DNA from: an uncultured bacterium
GTDB lineage: Bacteria > Patescibacteriota > Gracilibacteria > Absconditabacterales > Absconditicoccaceae
Reading direction: 5' to 3'
Assembly (NCBI GenBank): GCA_916049765.1
Contig: CAJZIX010000010.1
Coordinates: forward strand, 1-40,007
Length of the DNA stretch: 40,007 nt
In this document: positions 8,452 to 18,148 of the stretch, in pieces
Layout of the letters: each line of letters begins with the position of its first letter
How positions within the stretch are numbered: position 1 is the first letter of the stretch
Notes under the pieces: model-generated
What the model was told of the DNA's origin: nothing
The model's input: the letters and a program-made list of their open reading frames with translations, nothing else
Database searches by the model: none
Translations under genes and position numbers: made by a program

Positions 8452-11153
8452 TTAAAGAAATCTACAATCTCTGTATAATAAATCTTTTTGTAAGATTCTA
8501 ATAGCTCTTTTACTACAATTCATAAGTTTTTAATATTTCTATTTTCTCAATAATACTTTCTTAATTTTTCATAAGTTTCTTTAATATCCTCTCTTTTTAC
8601 CTCATTTAAATCTTTGAAAGTGTTAATAAAATTATAAAATTCTATTGATAAATCTAAGGTGTATCACGTATCTTTTAGAGCTATTTGAACATTATTATAT
8701 CATGCTTTCTTAAGGAGATGAGCTAATTTTAAAGCTTCTTCATTAGTATAACACAGGATTCAAAGTGTTTGTTTATCATCATGAGATGATACTATTTCTT
8801 TAGTATAATAAGCTATATCATTACAATAATTACTTCAATTAAACTTCACTATTTTAATAATTTTCCCCAATTCTTTAGTTTCTTTTCTAGCTGTAACAAA
8901 ATATTTACCAGCTTTAATTCCATTCCTAGCTGGAGTGATGAATGCAGAAGAAATATCAATAATATCTTGATTGGATCTATAATTTTTTGTTAGGAAATAT
9001 GGTTTAACTTTATAATCATTTTCAAAAGCTCTGATATATTTCACATTACCTCCTTGGAATTCGTAAATATTCTGATCGTCATCTCATGTTGCAATAACTC
9101 TCATCTCTTCAATTTTAGATGATTGTTCTTTAATTGTTGTTACAAATTGATATTGTTCATCATTAATATCCTGAAACTCATCCAAAACGATAACAGAGAA
9201 AGGGAGCTGGATATCATTATCTTTTAAAAAGTTTATTGCATCTCTAATAACATTTTCATTATCTCATTTTTCTTTATATTCTTTTCAAAGAAGCTTATAA
9301 GCATATGAATGAAAGGTATGGATATTTAATCAATATCATTCCCATCAAAGTAATTGAATTATTCTCTTTTTAAGCTCAAACTTTGCAGCTCTTGAGAATG
9401 TTAAAAGTAAAAATTCATCATTTCTAACTCCATCATTGAGAATTAATGAGGCGACTTTGTGAACGATGGTTTTTGTTTTTCCAGCTCATGGTCATGCAAT
9501 AATTAATTCATTACTTCTTTTTCTTTCTAGAACACTTCTTTGTTCATTAGATAATTCTTTAATTAATACATTATATTTTTCTTCAGTCATAGGACGATTT
9601 AAATCCTTTCTTCCTGGAAAATATTTTTCTTTAAACTCACACTCATTATAATTAAAATAATCTTCAAGATAACTCTCAGAATTCTTATTATTATCTGTCA
9701 GCATTAGAGCATATTCTTGCATATATTTAACTTGTCTAATCTTATTTTCATAGTAATCTTTTGTTACTTCTTCTTTAGCAGTAGCTGTAAAACATGAAAT
9801 CTTCACACGATAATTTCAATCTTCATCTTTAATACTATGATTTTTTTCTCCTAACGTCTTAATAAAATCTCAAATAAATAGATAATCTGGCCTAAAATCA
9901 TGTCACCATTTACTAAAACAGTGAGCTTCATCAATAATAATTCTATCAATATTCCTTCATTCTAAAATACGTAAAGTACTTCTACTCCTTAACATTTCAG
10001 GAGATACGTAAAGAATATCAACTCAACCAGTTTCTATTTGTTCAATAACTTCTTTTCTTTCTAATGGATTTAATAATCCATTCAAGAATCAAACATTTTG
10101 AATATCTTTTTTATTAAGACTATCTACTTGGTCTTTCATAAGAGATTGAAGAGGCGAAATAACAATACTTAAACTTCATACTTCAGCTGAGATTAAAGAT
10201 GGAAGTTGAAATGTTAAAGATTTACCTCATCATGTAGCCAATATTGCTAATATATTTTCTCATTTTAAAGTATCTTCTATAATTTCTTCCTGAGAAATCT
10301 CTTCTCAAGAAAGAGTTTTATAGTGTCTAAAATCATCATATCAAAAATATTCTTTCAACTTTTTATGAAGGTCATATTTTCTATATTTTCTAATTTCATC
10401 ATAGATTAAAGCTGTCTTAGGAAGTACGTGATTAATCCATTTAGGGAATACAGAGAGATCTAAATGTTTTTCATTTTTTAATTTTAAGAGACTATAGAAA
10501 TAGGCAATTTCTAAAGGTGTTTCTTTATAGAAATGAACCATATCAAATCTTCAATCAACAAATTCAGAGAAAACTGTATTTAATTCTTTTATCAAAATAT
10601 CATCTTCATAGATTTTTAATGCTGATAATTCTTTATTGTAAAATTCAAAAAAGAACTTAAATTCTTCTCTATTATATAAAAGTGAATAATAAATATTCTT
10701 ATCGTTTATAGGAAATTTATTAAATCCATTCATGCAATCTATAAAGAGATTTCTGCATTTCAAAGCATCTTTTTCTGAATCATTTTCTTTATCAATAAAC
10801 TTATAATCTTTAAGAAGTCTATGATATGGTTTTTCGATATTTATAAGAGTTGAAAGATAAAGTGTATCAATAACTCATCTTTTAAAAACTTTATAATTAA
10901 TAGCTCAGTCTCTTCATAATTGTTTTAAATCATGATGTAAAATGTTATGTCATACTAGATATTCATATTTAAGAATTATATTATTGAATTTATTAATATA
11001 TTCCTCATAATCTTTAAAATTTTTACGTTGTATTTTATTATGTTCTCATGGATGATTACTTTCTGGATTATAAACAAAATCTACCCATCAAATTTCTTTG
11101 ATATTTTCTTGTTCTTTAGTTCATGTTTCTAAATCAAAGAACAGTAAGTTCAT
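8424..11153 (-). CDS. DnaQ-like exonuclease / RecQ / UvrD fusion helicase (N-terminal 909 residues)
   Basis: 909 residues with TGA=Gly; in this gene nearly every glycine is TGA. Domains in order: a DEDDh 3'-5' exonuclease (LLFFDLETG at residue 3; VGHNILHHDLKQL near 80; DTLYLSTL... with YHRLLKD near 115); a linker; a RecQ-type first RecA domain (ATGGGKSLTFQLPSL near 305, IIIDEAHCFSKWGHDFRPDY near 407, ISCFTATA near 452); then a UvrD domain (ELIIAGPGAGKTKT near 550, LTFSRAA, IHTFHSYAYKLL, VIVLDEFQDIND near 655, TGDDDQNIYEFQG, LTKNYRSNQ near 720). The second RecA domain expected in RecQ is missing: only about 95 residues separate FTATA from the UvrD P-loop. The frame ends at TAA 8424 after a one-base shift; UvrD motifs V and VI are in the next frame. 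Exo-RecQ-UvrD fusions exist in other bacteria; a role in DNA repair or phage defence is inferred. Confidence 0.85.
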
Positions 11154-11983
11154 TATCTTTAATTTTGTTTCAAAAATAAAGTAACCATTATACAAATATA
11201 TTATAATCAGAATTTAAAATTTTACAAAAAATAGAGTAGTTATAAAGCTAAATTTGCTCTTACATATTTTTATTTTTTATGTTACATTTAATAAGATTAT
11301 TTTATTTAAATTTCTGGTTTAAAACTATAAATATTAGTAATAATCCAATGAATTTAATAGATATGCTGAATATATAATAAATTACCTTGCACAAGATATA
11401 TTGTGCAAAGTAACAGTACTTTTTTTATCAAGATCCGAATATCTTGTTTCCTAAGTTATAAACAAATATTTCCACACGATTGATCATATTATAGAAAATA
11501 ATTTTACTAGTTCAATAGAAAATCAAAAAATTTGTTTTATCTGTTCTCATGCAGATATTTTATTACTTTACAACAATTTTATATCTAAAATACAGTTCAT
11601 ACCTATTTTCTATTGTAAAACTACCCCATTTTTCTGCATAATACCTATGACAATTTTTACTAATTCTATTAAAATCCTAAAAATAGCTAAAATACGTATG
11701 AATAATACTAGGTTAGAACTAGTAAGTATTCAAGAGATGTGGACGAGAAAAAAAATCTGAGCATTTTTTATTTAAGGTCGTAAAAAACTTGATGGTTTTT
11801 GATAAAAAATTAACGAATTTGAAATCGTATTTTCTGTATTAATTAGCATATTCTCTCAATTTTTTTATTCAGATTTTTTTATTTCTTTTTTCTCTTATCT
11901 GTAAAATTTCTGATCCATAATTTTCTCATATTCATATTTTTATAAATTTTTTTGATTTAAATTTGTTCATTATTTTTTTAATT
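11154..11983. other. AT-rich intergenic stretch without a supportable gene
   Basis: About 830 bases between the helicase start and a minus-strand terminator. The longest open frame (plus strand, about 11455-11775) has no early start codon and no recognisable motif. The part next to 11153 should hold the helicase promoter: on the minus strand TATAAT-like boxes occur at about 11195-11205, too many to choose from in this composition. The one clear structure is the inverted repeat at 11384-11411. Confidence 0.5.
11384..11411. repeat. Inverted repeat TTGCACAA-N6-TTGTGCAA
   Basis: Arms TTGCACAA (11387-11394) and TTGTGCAA (11401-11408) are perfectly complementary around a GATATA centre. The match extends to 10 of 11 positions. 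No gene starts beside it and no T-run follows. It could be a binding site for a dimeric regulator or recombinase, or a remnant of a mobile-element end. Nothing else identifies it. Confidence 0.5.
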
Positions 11984-12018
11984 AAAAAAAAGAGGTACTC
12001 AAAACGGGGGAGTACCTC
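11984..12018 (-). terminator. Rho-independent terminator for the recombinase remnant
   Basis: Perfect 9-bp stem GAGGTACTC / GAGTACCTC with a 9-base loop. On the minus strand it is followed by a run of eight T. It lies 15 bases past the TAG of the tyrosine-recombinase remnant. Confidence 0.8.
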
Positions 12019-12032
12019 AAAATAAATTAATT

Positions 12033-12410
12033 CTAGTAGCCTGTAAATCAAGGATAAGAAGAGACTCCCCTTCTATATATCCCTTTTAACAAGGTTTGTT
12101 GTCTTTGTTTTTGAATAAGTTCAAATAATCATTTATCAGGAATAATAATAGATTCTGGCATAGGTTCTAACTGCTCTTCTATGTACTCTTGCTCCTCTAT
12201 TTGTGCTGAATTCAACAATTGTTGAGTTTTCTTTAGATCGTTATTGGTAGCTGTAAAGTACATTTGAGTAGTAGTTACGCTAGAATGTCATAATAGTTCT
12301 TTTCATAAAGTAAGATGGCTATTTGCCCATTATTCTGATATGATGTTACTTGCATAACGATTTCTAAATCTTCTCATGCATAATTTTTTTATAAGTAATT
12401 TATTTTCCAT
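12033..12410 (-). pseudogene. Tyrosine recombinase / phage integrase, C-terminal remnant
   Basis: 126 codons from an ATG at 12410 to TAG 12033, with one internal TAA. The stretch MRRFRNRYASNIISE, then the TAA, then LTLGKELLGHSSVTTTQMYF matches the C-terminal catalytic block of tyrosine recombinases (R..H region, LGH, TT..Y). The catalytic Tyr of TQMYF and the HSS histidine are present. The box-II arginine segment is atypical, with RRFRN where H..RH is usual. The N-terminal and core domains are absent, so this is a decayed fragment. The last ~70 residues are a divergent tail. It indicates that the region 11160-13928 was once part of an integrated element. Confidence 0.7.
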
Positions 12411-12478
12411 TTTCTAGCAGAATAACAGATAAAACTGAATTTATACTGATGATTTCCTGCTTAAAGTCCAGACTTTTT

Positions 12479-12514
12479 TCAAAAAAAGAAAAGAAGCCTT
12501 ACGACTCCTCTTTG
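12479..12514 (-). terminator. Possible terminator after the 12587 gene
   Basis: On the minus strand an imperfect stem, AGAGGAGTC paired with GGCTTCT around GTAA, is followed by TTTTCTTTTTTT. It lies about 75 bases past the stop of the 12587-13192 gene. The stem is weak, with a bulge and wobble pairs. Confidence 0.4.
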
Positions 12515-12586
12515 CCACACAAAACTTCCGTTGACGGACTTTTTGCATATATGTTCTAACAAAATTACTATATTTTTCAATAGATA

Positions 12587-13192
12587 TTAATCTTCTATTG
12601 GAAATAAATTTCAGTCATCATCCATTCATAATGGGAATTTACATCTATCTAACCATTCATCTGTTGTTACTTCTGGTATTGGATCAGAATTAAGATCCTC
12701 TTCAAACCTTTGCCTTGGAGTATCTATTAATTTATTTAAATCCAAAAAAACTCATTGAAATGTTTTCCAACTACCATCAGGTAAATGAAGTAGTGTAATA
12801 AGAGTTTTTCAATTTTTTTTATAAATATCTATCACCTGAAAATGAGAGTCTTTATTTGCAACGACTAATCACCAATTAGTACCATGTTCAAATTTACTCA
12901 TATCCATCATATGATTTGATATTATTGTATATCTATGTGTTGTAATGAGTCATCAATGTTTATATGTAGAATCTACAAATCATTTTTCTTTAATTATTTG
13001 TCATAGTGTATATTGTTTCTCAAAATTTTTACTAAGATTCACGTCTCTATACAAAAGAGAAGCTCCTGGTAAAGCCTGATTTACAACTTTATTAATTTCC
13101 TCTATATTAATTTCTCTCATTTTGTCATCCTCAGCGTTATTTCACTTTTTTCATGAGGGGAAAACTTTTGATAACTTTGAGAACATTCACAT
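12587..13192 (-). CDS. Unknown intact protein of the island
   Basis: 201 residues with TGA=Gly. The frame opens after a TAA and the first start gives MGMFSKLSKVFPSGKKG; ATG 13120 (MREINIEEINKV) is a later alternative giving 177 residues. At least ten glycines are TGA, for example in YTLGQIIKEKG, YKHGGLITT, NWGLVVANKDSHFQVIDIYK and PLGMDDDGNLFPIED. The core looks like a small alpha/beta fold with alternating strands (ITTHRYTIISNHM, WGLVVANK, TLITLLHLPDGSWKTFQ). No signal peptide, transmembrane segment or family motif was recognised. It lies 30 bases downstream of a decayed DUF262-like/AlbA_2 gene in the same direction, yet it is intact, so it may have been kept as a partner or immunity-type protein. 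Function unknown. Confidence 0.65.
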
Positions 13193-13222
13193 TGATACAG
13201 TAGTTTGTTATAAAATTGTGAT

Positions 13223-13928
13223 CTAATATTTAAAATGAGTATTTATATATTTAGTTGTATCTTCAACATCTAGTCATATTGAAGATGCAGCATTCCTTAC
13301 ATAAAATTCTTTCTTTCAGTTATAGGTAAAATACAGGTTCATTAGATTTTTCTACTTTAAATAACAATATTTCTTTATTTTCGATAACTATTTTTTCTGC
13401 TTTAATAAATGCTCTAGAATTAGAAAAGTTTGTTGCAATTATGTTGTCAACATCTTTAAGCAATGAACCCCATGATTTATCTCAATACGTGTTAATATCA
13501 TTCTACTCTCACAATATTACTCATTCATCATTTACTCATACAAATAGAACTCATCAATCGGTGTTTAATAGTACTGCAATTGTTTTTATTACTTGGAATT
13601 TTAATGCCGGATTATCTTTTGATTGATAATAACTAATCTAAATCAACCGTTAAAAGAAGTAGACTATCTTCCAACTATACAAGAATGAGAATCAAGAACA
13701 GTAGAATTTAAATCATCACTAAGATGGGATTATATCTTCATAATATTCTTTGATAAGTTTTATCATTAGTTCTCTTCTTGTATCCAAAAATTGATCATAT
13801 TCTAGTTCTACAAAATTTAATGGTATACAATTGTCTTTTAAGTTCTGATCGAATGATATTGTTCAATTTTTTGTATATTCATTATAGTATGCTGGTATTT
13901 TGCCTCTCTTTATTAAATTACTAATTTT
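13223..13928 (-). pseudogene. Decayed DUF262-like tail plus AlbA_2 (Schlafen) domain gene
   Basis: Pieces of one protein appear in order on the minus strand. First, 13719-13928 reads KRGKIPAYYNEYTKNG... then EYDQFLDTRRELMIKLIKEYY, like the C-terminal end of DUF262/DUF1524-type proteins. Next, 13635-13223 encodes an AlbA_2 core: NPALKFQVIKTIAVLLNTDG, GVLFVGVNDEGVILG, INTYGDKSWGSLLKDVDN, and after a frameshift KKEFYVRNAASSI. The AlbA_2 N-terminus (QEGESRTVEFKSSLRWDY) is present but on the opposite strand, in a 102-bp inversion. Other lesions are an in-frame TAG at 13503-13505, a frameshift near 13322 and loss of the 5' end, which abuts the secA stop. Intact relatives are probably restriction or defence proteins. 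AlbA_2 assignment strong, DUF262 weaker. Confidence 0.75.
13632..13733 (+). other. 102-bp inverted segment inside the AlbA_2 pseudogene
   Basis: Read on the plus strand this segment encodes PLKEVDYLPTIQEGES and RTVEFKSSLRWDY, the start of an AlbA_2 domain. The flanks encode the neighbouring parts of the same protein on the minus strand. Flipping exactly 102 bases (34 codons) joins ..LIKEYYED, the segment and YYQSKDNPALKF in one frame without gaps. Only about 5 bp of inverted repeat (ATAAT/ATTAT) is seen at the borders. Confidence 0.7.
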
Positions 13929-16900
13929 TTATTCCTTTCCACAGCATTTCTTATATTTTTTCCCACTACCACAAGGGCATGGATCATTAGGTCTTACTTT
14001 TCCTTCTGATTTAATAACTTTTTGAGCGGGTCACTCCTCTACTTCAAACACTTCAAAATCATCATTATTTTCAAAAATCTGAGCCCTACTGTCTTGGACT
14101 TCGATTTCAGGTTTACTTGCTTGTTGAGGGATATTTTTGCTTGCTGAAGTCAGAATTTCAATTACTTTTTCTTCATTACTTTCTTCTTGAATAAGTTCTC
14201 CTGATTGCTGAACTGCAATTGCATCAAAATCTAATTTTAATAAATAAGATGCTGTGTTATTTGTAATATTTGCGAGCAGTTCTTGGAATTTTTCAAAAGA
14301 TTCTTTCTTGTAAATTACCAAAGGATCAAGCTGAGCATAGGACATCAGTCAGACTTTTTCTCTAAGATTTTGCATTTCATCAATATGATCTACCCAAAGC
14401 TTATCAATAAAATGAAGATGTACCTCTCTAAAAATTTGGAACAAAACCTTTGTCTCAAGTGTAGAGAATATTTTAGAAAAATATCCATCTAATCTCTCAA
14501 GCAGCATCGCTTTCAAAGCCTCATAATCAAGCTTGGAAAGTTCATGGTATTCTGGTTGAGTAATATTCAAACCAAATTCCTTATTCAAAACTACGAGAAC
14601 ATCAGCAACCGACTGCCCTGTAATTTCAGCATTGGTAATTTGTGTAATGATAATATTTTTAGCTTCAGTTAGGAACTCCTCTTTGAGATTAGCGACATAG
14701 TCTGCTTGTTTCTCTTCATCATTTTCAGCAGCAAGGATTTCATCTCTAATACGATACACTCTCTTTCTCTGCTTATCAACCACACTATCATAATCAAAGA
14801 GATGCTTCCTGATACCAAAATATCGTCCTTCAATTTCCTTTTGAGATCTGATAATGGCCTTGCTAAATTGTTTTTGAGTGAGTTCTAAACTTTCAAGATC
14901 TGTTTTGGAAAGAAGCATACTAGCCAAAGACTGAATCTTCTCTCCTCCCATCTTTCTCATCAACGAATCATCAAGGGCAACAAAGAATACAGAAACTCCA
15001 GGATCTCCCTGTCTTCCAGCTCTTCCTCTGAGCTGATTATCAATTCTCCTAGATTCATGTTTTTCCGTTCCGAGGATGAACAGTCAGAAAAACAAGTCTT
15101 TCTCTATCACTTCTTTGCTCGTATCTTTTTGAGTAGGGATAAAGCTGACTTTTGCATAAGGAACCGTATTTGCCTTTCTTTTCCTATTAAATTGCACCGT
15201 AAAATTTCCTCATTCTAGGGCAACAGAACAGGTAAGGGTTTGCTGAGATGCTAAAGTTTGTAGGTCTTTTTCATTCAATGAAAGCTCCTCTTTCAAAGCA
15301 TCAAGGAAAAGTCAGAATTCAAGCTCAGAATACAGGTTTCCAGAAGAAACGATTCAGTTTTTTAGATTTTTTAGGAAAAATTTAAGATAATTCTGAGCCA
15401 TCTTCTCGTTCAATCCCTCTTCAAGCTTGATATCCGTTCCACGACCTGCCATATTGGTTGCAACAACTACAGATTTATATTTCCCTGCATTAGAAACAAT
15501 ATTTGCCTCCTGTTCATGAAACTTTGCGTTCAATACATAGTGAGTTATCGCTTCTTTGTCCAGCAATCTTGAAACATATTCAGAAGTCGCAATATCTGCG
15601 GTTCCGATCAGGATTGGCTGTCCAATTTCATGATAAAATTTGATATAATCCTTTACAAACTTCCACTTAGTATGCTGATTAAAATACACTTTATCATGCA
15701 TATCTACTCTGAGAATAGGCTTATTCGTAGGAACAATCACCACCTCTAGTTCATAAATTTTATTAAACTCTTCTCCTTCAGTAGAAGCTGTTCCGGTCAT
15801 TCCAGAGAGTTTTGCGTATTGCTTGAAAAAATTCTGATAGGTGATCGTAGCCATCGTTTGAGATTCTCTTTGGATTTGCACCTGTTCTTTTGCCTCAATC
15901 GCCTGATGAAGCCCTTCAGAAAATCTTCTTCCTGGCATCGTTCTTCCCGTATGTTCATCCACAATTAGTACTTCCCCATTGGAGATAATATAATCCTTAT
16001 CCTTGATATAGACCGCTTTTGCTTTCAAAGCATTCTCAATATGATGGATTTCTCCATATCCCATATCTTTATAGATGTTCTCTACCTTCAAAATCTCCTC
16101 AAGCTTCGCAATTCCTTTTCCAGAAAGCTGAGCCGTCTTAGTCTTTTCATCAATGTAATAATCTCCATCTTCTTCCTGTTCTTTCCCATACTCATCATTC
16201 AAAACCTCTTGAATAAAGCCTTTGGAAACCTTTTTCTTCCCTGAACAAGGAGAAAGCAGATTCACCACTTGTGCATAGTAGCTATACTTTTCGGTAGGCT
16301 CTTCTCTTGGCTGTGAAATAATAAGCGGAGTTCTCGCCTCATCAATCAAAATACTATCGATCTCATCCACAATCGCAAAATTGAGAGGTCTCCAAGTCAG
16401 ACTTCTTTCTGCTAAACTTTTTACGAGATTATCTCTCAAATAATCAAATCCAAGTTCCGTATTCTCTACATAAGTAATATCCTTTGAATATTCCTCTCTT
16501 CTGGTCTGAAGTGGGGTTCCTTTGGTCACCGAACCAACGGTCAGCCCAAGCCACGTATAGACATGTGCCATCCATTCACTATCACGAGAAGTAAGGTAGT
16601 CATTGACCGTTACCACATGCACTCCTTTCCCAGCAAGTGCATTCAAATACACCGGAGCAACCGCAACGAGCGTTTTTCCTTCCCCGGTTTTCATTTCAGC
16701 AATTTTTCCCTGATGGAGAATAATTCCTCCAAGAAGCTGAACATCATAAGGAATCATATTCCAAGTAAGTTCATGTCCCTTAACTTTCGCAGTTGTTCCA
16801 ACAAGTCTTTTACAAGCCTGTTTTACCACAGCAAATGCCTCTGGAAGTAAATCATCCAAACTGCTTCAGTTTTCAATCCTTTGTTTAAATTCCTCGGTTT

Positions 16901-17036
16901 TTGCTTGGATTTCAGCATCAGAAAGTGCATCAAATTCAGCATACCAATGATTGATATCTCTCACAAGTGGCATCAAAGCATCAATCTGCTTTTGATTATA
17001 ATCACCACCGATAAAATTCATAATCCAATCTAACAT
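13929..17036 (-). CDS. secA: Preprotein translocase ATPase SecA
   Basis: 1035 residues with TGA=Gly, somewhat longer than typical SecA (about 850-900). SecA drives protein export through SecYEG at the inner face of the membrane. Visible motifs: IAEMKTGEGKT (Walker A, near residue 115), VHVVTVNDYLTSRDSEWM, DYLRDNLV, FAIVDEIDSILIDEARTPL (DEAD region), the preprotein cross-linking domain, SGMTGTASTE, ATNMAGRGTDI, and the C-terminal zinc motif DPCPCGSGKKYKKCC. Extra length lies partly in an insert near residues 265-310 and partly in an acidic Gln/Glu-rich linker before the zinc tail. Several TGA-glycines interrupt it, but most glycines are GGN. Its stop abuts the pseudogene frame at 13928. Confidence 0.96.
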
Positions 17037-17122
17037 TACTTTCTTTCATAATAAAAAAGATAAAAATCTGACCTTTAACCAAGAAGAACTTATACGAATT
17101 TATAGTCATAAAGCAAACTTTT

Positions 17123-17156
17123 TTACAAAAAAAACTGACCTTTATTTTAGATCAGT
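17123..17156 (-). terminator. Terminator after the 17172 membrane protein
   Basis: On the minus strand the stem GACTGATCT / AGGTCAGT (one mismatch) with a short A/T loop is followed by TTTTTTTTGT. It lies 15 bases past the membrane-protein stop and before secA. Confidence 0.6.
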
Positions 17157-17171
17157 CTTTAGATATTTTAT

Positions 17172-18059
17172 TTAAGAAAGATTATCTAATTCTTGCTTTT
17201 TTTCATATTGTTCAGAAAGAAGTAAGTAATATTTCGCTGTAGCAAGCATCGTCATAGGCACAGTTCGAACAAGTCATACAAGTAAACATAAAAATCAAAG
17301 GATATTGAAAAAGCAGAAATAAAGATGAAATACCACAATTTCCCAAAAATGTCCTTTTGTAATACTCCAACTCCACTTTAGGGCTTTGATAGGGAAAAAT
17401 CATTTATCCACAATAGCATAGAGAAAAAATTGTGATCTTACCAAAAGAATAATTCATGGAACAATAAAGAATAAAAATCCTAAAAATATACAAACAGAAA
17501 ACAGCATATCTCCAACTACTGCCTTTCGAACTCTAGATCGAGAAATTCATTTCCAATAAGTACTAAAGTTTACAGATATTCACTGGAAAAAAGCTAAAGA
17601 AAAAGAAATAAATCAGATTCAGAATATTATTGATAAAATAGTTTTTCCAACAGCTACTAAAAAACTATCTGACATTACTTCCAAAGAAGAGAAAAAAAAT
17701 GAATTAAGCACATAATAAGCAACAAATATCAAAGAAATAACAAGTCAAATAAGCAAAAATATCCCAGCTTTTTTCTGATTCCAAACTATGTTCCATGCTT
17801 CTTTACGAAGTTCAAAAAATGAAGATTTATCCAAGAAATAAATTCCAAAAGGGAAGAGAAGAGAAATACTTAAAAATGAAAAAATTCAGAGTAGATAATT
17901 TAGGAACGACTTTACTGTCAGTAAAGATTCTGATAATTCTCCAACTAAAGATTCAAGAAACCAAAAAATTATACTCATAAATATCCAGAGTATTACTATA
18001 AATATAGAACTTAAAAGAAATATCATTCCTCGTGTTTTATAATTTTTTCTTTCTTCCAT
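17172..18059 (-). CDS. Multi-pass membrane protein of unknown function
   Basis: 295 residues with TGA=Gly (about ten TGA codons). Start ATG gives MEERKNYKTRGMIFLLSSIF, a charged head followed by the first membrane helix. Hydrophobic segments: IFLLSSIFIVILWIFMSII; GIFSFLSISLLFPFGIYFL; GIFLLIGLVISLIFVAYYVL; TILSIIFGIGFISFSLAFF; LFSVCIFLGFLFFIVPGIIL; FFNILGFLCLLVGLV. The layout, with VPGIILLVRSQFFLYAIVDK and a conserved ALKWSW.ITKG stretch, recalls the DUF975 / glycerophosphoryl-diester-phosphodiesterase-type membrane domain family (P-G-I-x-L..R..F...v..dk). The resemblance is moderate. It ends with a charged cytoplasmic tail (SEQYEKKQELDNLS). It precedes secA on the same strand but a terminator separates them. 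Confidence 0.7.
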
Positions 18060-18148
18060 GAATATAGCGAATAAAAAATAAAAGATTGATTTTTATATAA
18101 ATATATCTATTTTGAGATCAAGAGATTTATAATGATTTTACTCTCAAA

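Noticed and set aside
11455..11776. 107-codon open frame on the plus strand
   Set aside because: No start codon near its beginning, no motif, and low-complexity AT-driven composition.
11160..14000. CRISPR array in the AT-rich island
   Set aside because: No regularly spaced direct repeats were found.
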